Assembly (NCBI GenBank): GCA_033439255.1
Contig: CM065878.1
Coordinates: 3,038,001 to 3,102,000 of the forward strand
Source: Hericium rajendrae
Taxonomy: Eukaryota > Basidiomycota > Agaricomycetes > Russulales > Hericiaceae
Reading direction: 5' to 3'
DNA: 64,000 nt
Numbering within the stretch: the first letter of the stretch is position 1; the number at the start of each line of letters is the position of its first letter. Positions 23,774-34,992 of this stretch are shown in pieces. Both the position numbers and the translations under genes were made by a program. The notes beneath the pieces were generated by a model that worked only from the letters and a program-made list of their open reading frames with translations, made no database searches and had not been told where the DNA came from.

Positions 23774-24812
23774 CTACTTGGAGGTTAGCACATCCACGAC
23801 GCCCTTGGGATTCCAACCAGGGAACTTCGCATTGTCAAGCTCCTCGACGGTCCCGACTACCGCCTTTCCTTCGGCTTGATTGAGCATGAGGTGGCTGATA
23901 AATCGTCTGGGTTCTTGGCCGCTTCCTTGAGCCCCTCAAGCGGGAGGAAAGTGATCGGTGCCTTCAAACCGGTTTTCTGCTCGTAAAGAGCAAGCACTTC
24001 GTTGGCGGACTGTAATTGACGCAGCGAACGATCAATAATCATGTGGATGCTGTGGAAAAGGCGGGCATACTTTACGGTCGCTCTCGATATGGAGAATCTT
24101 CCACTCCAGGTCTTTGGGGGGACTATTAACGACGACATAGGCCAGGAAACGACCGATGTCGCGCTGCCCCGTGAATGAGTTCAGTGTTGTGCCATCCCCT
24201 CCGACGTAAACACTCCCGCCTCTGATCCTAAATGTCAAAGTAAGGATACATGCTACTCAATCAGAACACTATAAGCAATATACGTACATTCCTAGGAGAG
24301 TCTCCGACCAGAAACCAGTCCACAGAAGCGTAAACGGGAGTCCGATCTCCTTCAAGTATTCTTGCAGCGCCGTCTTGACGCCGAAGACGCCGATCTTGAA
24401 GCCTTGATTGGTAGAAGTCCATACTCGGAGGGGACAAAGATCTTGACGCCTGCAGCCTTAGCAGCTCGAGCCAAAGGCCACTGGGCTTTGAGGGAAGGGA
24501 TGTCATGGACGACCGTCGAAATCACGACGTCAACGCCGGAGAGGGCAGACTCGAGTGAAGCAGGTACGCCGTAGTCAACGACCGCGATTCTGGCACCCTG
24601 CTTCGCGAACTCGTCGAGAGCATGGTTTTGCTATAAACCCATCGCATTAGAACGGGATGGACTAGTAAACACGCTATGCTTACGGAGCGAGTTAGCACGA
24701 CGACAGTATCGACTTGACCAGCTGCCTTGAAGTTGAGCAGCTCCTGGATAACGGTCTTGCCCAACGTTCCGGGTCCAGCGATTGCAATATTTCTATAAGA
24801 CTCAGAGGACAT
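23774..24812 (-). CDS. NmrA-like / isoflavone-reductase-type NAD(P)-binding protein
   Basis: Atypical short-chain dehydrogenase fold. The start MSSESYRNIAIAGPGTLGK carries the Rossmann dinucleotide loop GPGTLGK. GVDVVISTVVHDIPSLKAQ and VKIFVPSEYG (positions about 24420-24560) are typical NmrA/PCBER family segments, followed by GFKIGVFGVKTALQEYLKE and PFTLLWTGFWSETLLGM. Later exons give GGDGTTLNSFTGQRDIGRF and the C-terminus KFPGWNPKGVVDVLTSK. The frame breaks near 24408 and 23908, each restored by one added base. Family members act as oxidoreductases or redox-sensing regulators; which applies here cannot be told. Intron donors and acceptors are standard. Confidence 0.85.
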
Positions 24813-25587
24813 GATGGGCGGTGATGATACTTTGATGAGCTGCATCTTAGACCTTCAACTCGCCATATTTATAACTGGTAAGAACTTGTCCTGAGTACTG
24901 TATCCACTGCAAGTCCATTCGGGCGATCAGAGGACAGACCGAGGCTGAGCGTCAGGATTCCAAGACGGTGACAAAGCTGATCACCAACCGAAGCGTTGAA
25001 GGCGCTCAAACATATTCCCTCAACAGAGTTGAGAAGTGAAGGACGTCACATTCTGACAAAAGTGATCAGAGTCGAAGGACGTAGCCACAAATCATCACCG
25101 AGAGCAAACCGACAGATCCCAAGTACGCCGAGTCTGTCCGGATCTTTGCATCATAGCGTGCACATGGTAAGTGCTTCATTTGTTCCGACTTCCAATCGTC
25201 GATCGAGCTCCGATGCACTGGCATAGTAATCCGGATCCATTAGAACTTTCTAAAGTATCCGATATCAACTCGGCCTGGGGACACGAGCGGCGCGTGTGGC
25301 AGGCTTGATCGAAAAACGAGATCGGAAAGTGGAAGGATGCCAGCACAATAGACATGCATTGATATGAAAAATGTACTACAGAAAGAGGCCATGCTATCGT
25401 GAGTGGCAATACAATGTACAACATGAATACACTCGGTTTCTAACCTACTATCCTATATCTTCCAGTTGAATGGGGTGGCAGATCCAGTTGAAGGATTGCT
25501 GTTGTGATATGCGTCTCTACGATATATCGGGTAGAACCGTCCGTAGCGGCCTTTTTATCATTCAAAGTATCCTCCGCCAGCGATACT
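24813..25587. other. Intergenic region
   Basis: Between the 5' end of the NmrA-like gene and the 3' end of the phosphoglycerate dehydrogenase gene. Only short unsupported open frames; no RNA gene or repeat recognised. Confidence 0.5.
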
Positions 25588-27034
25588 CTACGCCAACAAT
25601 CTCGTCAGGATGTTGGCGCTGGTCTTGTTGATCAACTGCTGCAGCTTGTTCACGTCCTGCGGACTGACGTCCGCAATATCCGCCATCAGGTATGCCACAT
25701 CGCCCTTCGAGTCCGAGTATTGCTTCTCGACGTTGTACGGCGAAAGCACCTCGTTGACCTGCCTGAGGACACCGGGTCGGTTGACGTGGACGTGGCATAG
25801 ACGAACGTGGTTCGCCTCCTCCAACGCAATGGCGCGAAGGTCGACCTCGGGGAAGTTGACCGAGCCGACCGTAGAGCCAAAGGTCAGGTAGCGTGACAGG
25901 GCTCCGGAAACCTCTTCGCCGATCATCCTCTGCGCCTCCTCCGTCGAGCCACCGATATGCGGGGTCAGGATCACGTTCTTCAGCGAACGCAACTCGCTTG
26001 CCCATGGATTGAGCTGGTCGTCAAATGGCGAGCCGTTTGCGCCAGGCTCTGCCGGGTAGACATCCAGAGCAGCGCCTGCGATATGCCCGGATTTGACGGC
26101 GGCGATGAGGGCAGGAATGTCAACGACGCGGCCACGTGCGTTGTTGATGAGATAGGAGCCCTTCTTCATCTGCGCCAACTGGATACCGCTGATGAGATTG
26201 ATCGTCTCCGGGAGCTCGGGCACATGGAGGGTGACGAAGTCGGATTCCGAAAGAAGGGTAGACAACGCCTCGACTTGGCGCGCGGAACCGAGGGGCATGA
26301 GGTTCACGACGTCGTAGAAAAGGACGCGGATGCCGAAGGCCTCTGCGAGTACGGACAGCTGGGACCCAATATGGCCGTAGCCAACGATACCGAGGGTCTT
26401 GCCGCGCACTTCCCAGCAGTTCTTCGACTGCTTGTTCCAGATACCCTGGCGCATCTCGAAGCCGCGCTCGAAGTATTGGCGAGATAGCGCAATGACCTCG
26501 GACATGACGAGCTCAGCGACAGAGCGCGAGTTGGAGAAGGGAGAGTTAAAAACGGGGATTCCGGCTTTCGCAGCAGTGTCCAGGTCAACTTGGTTTGTGC
26601 CGATGCAGAAGCAGCCAATGACTAGAAGCTAAGGCAAATGAGCAGGACGCCAGGGGGTGCTTTAAACCCAAGCTTACCTTGCTCGCCGCTTTAATGACCC
26701 GCTCGGTGATCTTGGTCTTGCTACGAATGCCAATAGCATGATATTGTCCTATCTTCTCCACGAGCTCGCTCTCGCTCCATGCCTTCGTAAAATGGTCAAC
26801 CAGGAAGCCCTCCTCCCGGAAGGCTTTGACCGCGTCCTGGCTGATATTTTCCAGGAGGAGGAGTCGCAAACCCTCGTTGTCTACGGGGTGGAGAACCTTT
26901 GGTTGTCGGACAGCCGCTGAGCCGAGGGAGTTCTGACGTATGCGCTCGCGAATGTTTGGGGACGAGGTGGGCGAGACGGAGACGGCGTGCGCCGCCCGCG
27001 CGGACGAGATTGGAATGGGGATTGGCGTGGTCAT
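25588..27034 (-). CDS. SER33: D-3-phosphoglycerate dehydrogenase
   Basis: First committed enzyme of serine synthesis: oxidises 3-phosphoglycerate to 3-phosphohydroxypyruvate with NAD, in the cytosol. Start MTTPIPIPISSARAAHAV is disordered; the substrate domain begins VLLLENISQDAVKAF-like. One intron near 26630-26690 (KAASK to LLVIGCFCIGTNQVDL). The NAD-binding loop is GKTLGIVGYGHIGSQLSVLA with Asp in FYDVV. Catalytic residues are in NNARGRVVD (Arg), YPAEPG (Glu) and LTPHIGGSTEEAQ (His). A C-terminal ACT domain (NRPGVLRQVNEVLSPYNVEK) indicates allosteric control by serine, as in yeast Ser3/Ser33. The frame is intact. Head-to-head with HIS7. Confidence 0.95.
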
Positions 27035-27238
27035 GGCGAAGAAAATTTCTACGTGGTAATGGGAGTGACTAGCAGCTTTTGAAGGAAAGAAATGCCAGCG
27101 CAGGGGCGGAGTCAGAGGGGTTGAGTCGTGGTGGTACCAGGATTGCGCTATAGCCTGGAAGCAGCAGATGGCATGCAGAGGGCAGCCAATCAGATCACGT
27201 AAAGCCAAAATTCAGGATCGACGCGAGTCATCTCAGCC
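27035..27238. promoter_or_regulatory. Shared divergent SER33-HIS7 promoter with near-consensus Gcn4/Cpc1 sites
   Basis: All 204 bp between the two start codons. A CCAAT box lies at 27186-27190. Four sequences each one mismatch from the Gcn4/Cpc1 core TGA(C/G)TCA are present: TGACTAG-type at 27066, GGAGTCA at 27108, TGAGTCG at 27122 and CGAGTCA at 27224. Both genes are amino-acid biosynthetic and both are general-control targets in other fungi, so shared Cpc1 control is plausible. The sites are imperfect, and short motifs arise by chance. Confidence 0.5.
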
Positions 27239-28972
27239 ATGGGTCTCTTCCTCCTCGACTACGGTGCGGGCAACGTCCAGAGCCTCGCAAACTCTCTCGA
27301 ACAGCTCGGCCATGAGTTCTCATGGATATCGTCCCCAGAGGACTTTGATAAAGCTACTGTAAGCGCTCCTTTATTTCACTTGATCTTGGATGAATACCAA
27401 ATGCGGACAATTTCTTTCAGAGCATCATCTTCCCTGGTGTAGGTGCTTTCCAGACGGCCGTCGAGGCCTCAAATCTCGTGGATTTCTCGAGCCTTTGCGT
27501 AAATATATCGCGTCGGGACGGCCGTATTTTGGAATATGCATTGGCATGCAGGTGCTCTTCCAAACCTCCTCGGAAGGAAGCATTTCTGGCCTCGGTCTCA
27601 TCCCCGAATCCATCGACCTATTCTCGAGCGAGACCAAATCTGTCCCTCACATGGGATGGAACTCAGTTGAGCTTCTCGACTCCGCGCACAAGTCGAACGA
27701 AGGCGTCGACGAGAAATCCACTACTATTTCGTTCATTCCTATCGCGCAGCCTACGACCCGAACCGCAATCCCGACGCAGCTCAATGGGTCCATTCTGTCG
27801 CGCAGTACGGCCAAGAAGTCTTCGTCGCGACCGTCCGCAAGGAGAACGTCTTCGGCTGCCAATTTCATCCGGAGAAGTCTGGCCAGGCGGGCCTCGCCCT
27901 CCTCGACGCCTGGCTCCGCGAACCCGAATCCCAGCGCGCCCATGCACCACCCACACCCCGCATCCCCCGGCCGCCCAAGCCCACGGATGGCCTGACGAAG
28001 CGCATCATTGCCTGCATGGACGTGCGCACCAACGACCAAGGCGACCTCGTCGTGACGAAGGGCGACCAGTACGACGTGCGCGAAAAGACCCCGTCCTCCG
28101 CGATCAGCACCGCAGGCGCAGTGCGCAACCTCGGCAAGCCCGTCGCCCTCGCCGCGCGCTACTACGCCGCCGGCGCAGACGAGCTCGTATTGCTGAACAT
28201 CACCTCCTTCCGCCACTCCCCCCTGCACGACCAGCCGATGCTCGCAGTCGTCCGCGCAGCCGCGCGCACCGTCTTCGTCCCGCTCACGATCGGCGGCGGC
28301 ATCCGCGACGCCGTGGATCCGGACGGCACGAAGCGGCAGTGCGCTCGAGTCGCTGGCGCGTATTTCCGCGCGGGTGCGGACAAGGTCAGCATCGGGAGCG
28401 AGGCCGTCTACGCAGTCGAGCGCATGCGTGCGCGCGGCGGGAAGGCCGACGGTTCGAGCGCGATCGAGACGATCGCACATGCATATGGCCGGCAAGCCGT
28501 CGTGGTTTCCGTCGATCCCAAACGGGTCTACGTCGCGATAGGATACGATGGGCCGCGTAAGGCAGAGCTTGTCATTGGATCCGAGGCCGGGCTGGAGAAG
28601 GACCGCGGCAAGGCGTGGTGGTACCAGTGCACCGTGTCTGGTGGGCGCGAGGCCCGCGATTTGTCCGTCGTCGAGCTAGCGCAGGGCGTTGAAGCTCTGG
28701 GCGCAGGGGAGATCCTACTCAATAGTATCGATCGCGATGGGACAGGTTCTGGATTTGATCTGGACCTTGTTCGGCTCGTGCGCCAGGGCGTGCATATTCC
28801 TGTCGTCGCGAGTAGCGGGGCCGGCCGGCGAGAACATTTTGTCGATGTGTTCCAGCAGACCGGGGTAGAAGCCGCTTTGGCTGCGGGCATTTTCCATCGG
28901 GAAGAGGTTGGGATCGATGAGGTCAAGGAGGCTTTGGTGGAAGCGGATATCAAAGTTAGAAGAACAGCGTAA
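27239..28972 (+). CDS. HIS7: Imidazole glycerol phosphate synthase, fused HisH-HisF
   Basis: Bifunctional histidine-biosynthesis enzyme typical of fungi. The N-terminal class I glutaminase starts MGLFLLDYGAGNVQSLAN, has the oxyanion PGVGAF, the nucleophile Cys in FGICIGMQVLF and His-Glu in CQFHPEKSG. The C-terminal (beta/alpha)8 cyclase begins about 28000 (LTKRIIACMDVRTNDQGD) with the catalytic Asp in MDVR and in NSIDRDGTGSGFD, and the phosphate loops LTIGGGIRD and VVASSGAG. One intron (27361-27420). The frame breaks near 27477 and 27721 inside the glutaminase, each as if a base were missing; the cyclase is intact. In an otherwise perfect essential-pathway gene, this argues for assembly error. 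Confidence 0.95.
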
Positions 28973-29628
28973 CTCATGGCATTTAGAATCTAGATGTAGA
29001 AAGGAAATGTAATGCAGACTTATATATTATCAAATGTCCCGCACCATTTGCTACCTCAGAACGAGCGCATGTACACAAGTTTCAGATGTATTTCAGTAAT
29101 GATACCGGACATACATACAATTGACCAGAGCAGGGCCTGGCTAAGAGGGGAGACATGTAGGTACAGTAGCAACATTCAATCCTACATAAGTACATCCTCG
29201 TGGATTCCATGGCTGGGGGTCATTCAGAAACACAAAGGCAGATAATGGAACACGAACGAGGGAAGACAAAGTCGGTGGGTACAGTAGGTGGAAGGTGGAT
29301 AAAAGACTAGGTTTAAAGGGCCAATGACTAGGGTTGAAACCGGAGGACGGAGCCCTATAGGTGATATGTAGATATCAACGTCAGTCAGTCATAGAACAAC
29401 GGGAAGGAGAGGGGATATTGGACAAGGTTCATACAGTCCAAAGTCACGATCACAGTACGAGACGATCCATGGTCTGATCTAACGGGAACCAAGTAGGAAA
29501 AAGAGGTATTGCCGTACAGTGGGTTTCATGGAATAATAGGTCCTGATGCGCAAATCGTCGACGATAGAGGGGAATAGTAGCGGCGGGTGAGACGGGCTGA
29601 TGGCTGGCTCCCGCTCGACATGAATGGT
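28973..29628. other. Convergent 3' intergenic region
   Basis: Between the converging HIS7 and Pal1-family genes. No coding, RNA or repeat feature recognised. Confidence 0.5.
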
Positions 29629-31219
29629 CTATTTCGCCATCATAACTCCTTTCACTTTCTTCAGCAAGCTGGTCTTCCTCCCAAGCCCGGTAGCCCCTGA
29701 TGTAGGGGCCGCGTCAAAGTACCCCCGCTCGTTCTCGTAGCTCGGCGACATGCCGGCGGTATCCGGAGTGGCAGGCAAGTCCTTCATCTTCGGATCTTCG
29801 ACGTAAACATAAGCCTCAGATGTGGGGGAAGCATTGTCCCGTCCAGTGCGGCCAAAGCGACCCAAGAATGAGTTCTGAGACTTGTGCGTGGGCCGCGCAG
29901 CGTCAGGAGAGCGCCCGTTTCCATTGGTGCTATCAAGAGAAGAAGTCGGAGACGTCTGGCCATTGGCCCCTGGTGCGCCACCCAAGTCTTCATACCCTAC
30001 GGGGACGTTTGGAGCGTTGCGCATCTTGCGAATACGCTGCATGAGAGACTTGTTGCGCCTAATGCCACCAGCACCTGGAGACGAGCCACCATCGGCAGGT
30101 GGAGAGGCCGGCCAGGACTCGGGCTCTGTAACAGCGCCGTCTGGGACAAAGATGGGCTGGGGCGGCGGAATGGCGGAGCGCTTGTTTCCGCGGCTACGAC
30201 CTTCGTCGACCTCGCGACGACCATCTCTCCCCCGCCTGCCGTCATTGCCGTGACGACCATGACGAATGGAACTTGGAGCGGAAGCATCGCCCTTTCCGCC
30301 ACCGGCGAAAAATTCTTCGTAGGGTTCTGGCTCGTGGATGCCCCACGCCTCAGCGATGGCATCAACCTTCTTCTTCGGAGGCTCTGCATAGTATGAAGCA
30401 TTCGACATGCCCTTTGCGAGCTCAGCGGTTGGGTAGGGGGACTCGTACGTCAGGCTAGGGACGGCGCGAACCGGCTCCCCATTGCGGTATTTGGCGGCAG
30501 CCTGCTCATCCTCGGCGTTGACGCCCGTCCATGCATACATGGGTGCTTTAGTGCGATGGACATTCCGCGACGGCGCACAGGCATCGAAGGGGCCGTCGTG
30601 ATGGAACACTATGAATGGAAATCAGAGGTGAATGTGATCAGACAACATAGCCCGAAGAGACTCACTAGGCCCCATGCCAGTGAAATCGAGGCGATCGATG
30701 ACATCTGCGTGAACGGATCCTTTCTTGGGGGCCTTTGCGCGACCGCTGGACCTTCCCTTGTCTGCTGCTGCATGCTGGGGGACAGTGTCGTCTGAATGGG
30801 ATCTACGAGTCACGGTAGGTGGTGGGCGGGCGTGTGTTGACGTCGTATGGGATCTGGGCAGCTATGAATAAGAGCAGGAAAGGCGAAGAAAGAGGAGGAA
30901 ACGTACGGAGGGGCGCTGGTCTGGCTCCTGGAAGGGCGTGTGCGAGGCGGAAGATCCGCATTGCGAACGGTAACAGTGTCCTTGACGGCCTCCATAACAC
31001 GATCCTTGCTGCGATCTCTGTCCCTGTCTCTGTGGTCCCTGTCTCTGTGTCTGGGACGGTCCGCAGTGGAGGGGCGAGCGGGGTGTCTGGAAGAGGGGTA
31101 GTGCTTTGGAGGAGGGTAGGGGCGGATGGAGGAGCGGCGTAAAGAGGGTCGCTAAAAGGATCTGATTGAGACCTGTGTCGCGAGTGGGATCGTCTGACAG
31201 AGGAGGAGCGGTCAGGCAT
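29629..31219 (-). CDS. Pal1-family cell morphology protein
   Basis: Member of the Pal1 family, which in fission yeast acts at growth zones and in endocytosis with Sla2. The start MPDRSSSVRRSHSRHRSQSD leads to the hallmark core: VHADVIDRLDFTGMGP, an intron, then MFHHDGPFDACAPSRNVHR, which is near-diagnostic. AMSNASYYAEPP-like and IAEAWGIHEPEPYEEFFAGG follow, then a disordered, charged C-terminus ending LLKKVKGVMMAK. NPF-type endocytic motifs were not seen. An Arg-Asp-rich tract precedes the core. The frame breaks near 31053 in a CCC run. Divergent from the desaturase gene. Confidence 0.9.
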
Positions 31220-31624
31220 GATGGCGATTTGAGGCCGCTTATCAGGGGCGGGAGCAAATGGTGGTCGACGACGGAAACCACGAGACTGTTCGAACAGGGA
31301 GCTTGGCTGGCAGCCACACGCGGCAAGAGGCGGCAAGCAGTCGCTTTCCCGCGCCAAGCCCAAAATACTAAATCGCGGGGCGCTGCGGATGCTCGCACGG
31401 AACAAGTGCCTGAAAAAATATGCGGACCGCTGTGATGGTCGTCCTGTGGAGGACGACGACGAGGAAGAGACGGGAGAGAGGGGACGAGGGGAAGAGGAAA
31501 GCGAGCGCTGTTTATGAGACGGAGCGTCCTTGTGACACCATCTTAGTGTCATATGATAACCCCCTTGTCAGCCAAATAATTCCAACATATCAACCCACAA
31601 CTCCTCCTCCTTCCCGACCGCTCT
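31220..31624. other. Divergent intergenic region
   Basis: Presumed promoter of both the Pal1-family and desaturase genes. No convincing TATA box or other element recognised. Confidence 0.45.
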
Positions 31625-33456
31625 ATGGGTCTCCCAACCAAGTCTCTTTGGACCCGTGAAAAGGTCGCCGAGCGCATCCTCGACGGGGACACCCTCTTCA
31701 TCCTCCACAACAATGTCGTCCGTGTCTCCCAGAGTTGGCTCAACGCCCATCCTGGCGGCACGATCTCCATCCAGCACTTTATAGGACGTGACGCGACGGA
31801 TGAAGTCGAGGCATACCACTCGCAGGAAACACTGAAGCGCATGAAGGGCTTTGTGGTTGGCCAGATCGACATCGGCGAGGATGGTTGGGATCCTCTTCTT
31901 CCGCCTATTAATACTGGCTGGGTTAGGAAGATCCAGAACGGACAGCTGCGATGGCACCAGGAGTCCAAGCCGGAGTACTCTACCGAGAATTCAGAAGAGT
32001 CCCCATCTTCACAGATTCTCCTTCTTCCGAAGCAGGATACAGACGCTACTGCTTCCGGCCCTTCGCTTGCCCAAATCCAGCCTGCACCAGCTACTCTCTC
32101 GCTCAAGATACAGGCGCAGCACTCGAAAGCATACAAAGAGCTTCACAAGCGTGTCACTGCCAACGGTCTATACAATACCCCCTTCCTTACTGGTTACGGC
32201 CCCGAGGTTGTTCGATACCTGTTATGCGCCATATCCTCCTACCTCGCCTATCAGCGACAATGGTTTTTCGTCAGCGCAGTCTGCCTTGGAGCGCTCTGGC
32301 ACCAGCTCGTATTCTTCGTCCATGACCTCGGCCATCTGGGCGTGACCCATGATTGGACCATGGACCGTTTCTTGTCTATTATCCTCGCCGACTGGATCGG
32401 CGGATTGAGCGTTGGTTGGTGGGTGCACGTGCGTATACCTGTTATTTTCCTCCGTCCGTAATTTAACTCCCTTGTGAAATTAGAACCACAATGTCCATCA
32501 TAGTAAGTAGGCGCTTTATTTTCAAATATAATCTGTCATTGACGGTCCGGTCTTAAGTTGTCACCAATCACCCCACACAGTACGTCTAACCCGTCGCAGT
32601 GTTTGTACGAAGTCCTGACCGCATAACGCTAGTGATCCCGATATCCAGCATCTGCCGTTCTTCGCCATTACCCCAGCGTTCTTCAAATCGCTGTATTCCT
32701 CTTATTACAAGCGTGAAATGACCTTCGATCGGTTTTCGCACTATATGATCGCGGTACAGCATCGTCTCTTCTACGTCATCATGTCTCTCGCGCGCTTCAA
32801 TCTCTATCGCCTCTCATATGAGCACCTTTTCCGCATCCGGAATGAACCCATCAAAGCGAAGGGCGGTCGCTGGGCTTACTGGCTCGAAATTGCCGGGCTT
32901 GTATTCTGGTGGTATTGGTACAGCGGCGTATTGAGAGGATGCGGCACCTGGCAGAAGGGCCTGATGTATCTGCTCGTGAGCAACATGGTCCCGAGTCCCC
33001 TACATGTGCAGGTGGGTCGTTGCTCCTTACGTTCCCTTGATCTCTATTCCCAGCGCTCATCCTGCACGTTTGTGTCGATCCTCTTCCCAGATCGTACTAT
33101 CACACTACTCGCGCTCGACCGCCGATCTGGGACCGATTGAGTCCTTCCCGCATCGTCAAATGCGCACCACCACAGACGTAATCTGCCACCCGTCCGTCGC
33201 GTTCTTGCATGGCGGCTTGCACCTGCAGGTGACGCATCACCTGTTCCCCCGCCTACCGAGGCACAATCTCCTCCCCGCGAGCTATCTCGTTAAGGAGTTT
33301 GCCAAAGAGCAGGGGCTCGAATACGCGGAATTTGGGTTTGTCGCTGGTAATGGAGAGGTCTGCAGCACGTTGAAAGGTGTGGCGGACCAGTTGAAGATCA
33401 TGGGCATGGTCGCGGACGCGGAGATCAAGGAGGCGCTGGAAGCGAAGAGACAGTGA
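31625..33456 (+). CDS. Delta-8 sphingolipid (cytochrome b5-fused) desaturase
   Basis: ER membrane enzyme that puts the delta-8 double bond in the long-chain base of fungal glucosylceramides. The N-terminal cytochrome b5 domain has the haem motif HPGG (SWLNAHPGGTISIQHFIG). The desaturase part has the three His boxes HDLGH, HNVHH and QVTHH, the third starting with Gln as in front-end and sphingolipid desaturases. Several hydrophobic segments flank them. Exons: 31625-32428, 32484-32502 (19 nt), 32558-32579 (22 nt), 32633-33011 and 33091-33456, summing to 1590 nt (529 residues). The second His box lies in the 19-nt exon. The frame is intact, and length fits the family. Confidence 0.92.
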
Positions 33457-33741
33457 CATCGAGGTCTTACGTTTAGAAGCGCTGGAAGCACCTCTATGCA
33501 TGTTACTCATATATCCCTACTCACTCGCAACATGGAATTGTTATTTGGAGCGTTGTATTCACTTCATTGAATAGCGTTAAAAAAGGAATGGAGGATGTGT
33601 TCACTCCATGTGTTATCTGTCGCATACAGTGGCATGTATTGCAATAACCCTAGGTGCATAGATAGTACCCAGATTTTGGAAGTGTACAAAAGGAAAGCGA
33701 GAAGCATGGCGTGATGGGTAAAGAAGAAGAATGAGAGTAGT

Positions 33742-34538
33742 TTACTTCTTCTTGGCTGCCTCCTCTTCCTCCTTCTATAAAACGTGCCGGGTCAGATAAT
33801 GCGAGGCAAACTGTAGGAAACCTGTGACAAACCTTCTGGGCACGGGCCCTACGCTTGCCGTCGTATCGCTGGTCAGCACGAGCGTTGCGGAGGGTCTTGT
33901 AAGCATCGAACTCCTTCTCCTCAGAAGCGATTTTACGAGGAGCCTCAGGAGTGAAGATCTGGGGAAGAGGAACGGCCTGACGGGTGGTGGGGGCCGCGAG
34001 CTCCTCAGCCTAGTGATTCGAAATCCATCAGCACTGTCATATAGACACAGCACCGAGACACGCACTGATGAGTCGCCCTTCTTGGGCTTGCCCGCCTTGC
34101 GGGGGAAGACAATCAGGCGCTCCTTGTACGCCTTCAACCGCTCAACGTTCAGCTGCTTGCCCTCAACACTCAGGTTCCGGCGCCTGTGGTCGACGACAAT
34201 GCCGACACCGCGCGCCTCCTTCTTGCCAATGCCCGCCTCCTTCAGCTCAGCCAGGGTGAATCCGCGGCCCTCACGGATCTTCACGTTGTATCGGACAGTC
34301 TGACCACGGACGGCGGGGCGGAGGGACGAGAAAGGGCGAACACCGAGGGTAGCGGCCTTAGCCTTGCGGGCATTGCGGCGGCGGAGCTTGCGGCCTGGCT
34401 GGTCAAACCAGGTCTTGACACGGCGCTGCCAGTCCTTACGGAAATGGTTGTCGTGAAGGACTGGAGGGTACAGAAAATCAGCGCAGGTTTTGAAGTTGTG
34501 ATCGCTTGCTACGCACCGTTATTGTGAGCGAAACCCAT
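33742..34538 (-). CDS. RPL13: 60S ribosomal protein eL13
   Basis: Cytosolic large-subunit protein. The start MGFAHNN is followed by an intron and [19 protein letters not shown], then [37 protein letters not shown], and [19 protein letters not shown], all conserved in eL13. The C-terminus reads [20 protein letters not shown] and ends in EEEEAAKKK. Three short introns. The frame is intact. I looked in the introns for snoRNA boxes and saw none that convince. It is divergent from the plus-strand Ser/Pro-rich gene; the 454 bp between holds no other clear feature. Confidence 0.95.
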
Positions 34539-34992
34539 GGCCTAGTCTGTATGAGCAATAAGAGTGGTCAGCATGCTGAAATTGACCAGCAAACACCCTA
34601 AGGTGCGCATGAGGTGAACGACAACATCTGAGGCCAGGCCAACCCATCCATCGAGCATCCAACCAAATTCCTCCATTCAAATGGTCAGCATCGACCATTC
34701 ATACTCCCGATATGCCTCCAGAACAATGAATCGTGCGATATATGAGCATACTGACCTTGAGAGGGGTTTTCTTGATGTTGAGGACTGTCGCCACCCACAA
34801 CCACTTGGAAACTTTGGGTTGATCGGCAAATCCGGAGTTTTTGATCTCCGACGCCGGGTGCCCTCCGGCTCGTGACCGCGTTCGAACGCTGTCAGTTTCG
34901 GTCAACAGCCTGCACTGGTGCAGTCGCCCAAAATCGCCTCGTCTGAGTGTACAGTATCTGTTTCGTGTTTCTTTTCCATCTTCAACTCGTCA

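Noticed and set aside
27647-28495. 282-codon minus-strand open frame opposite HIS7
   Set aside because: HIS7 cyclase motifs are unambiguous on the plus strand; the opposite frame is open because of GC-rich third positions.
27478-28560. 360-codon plus-strand Arg/Pro-rich open frame over HIS7
   Set aside because: Shifted frame of HIS7; composition is typical of a GC-rich off-frame reading and lacks any motif.
29884-30396. Plus-strand open frame opposite the Pal1-family gene
   Set aside because: The Pal1 core (VHADVIDRLDFTGMGP then FHHDGPFDAC) is on the minus strand and splices in phase.
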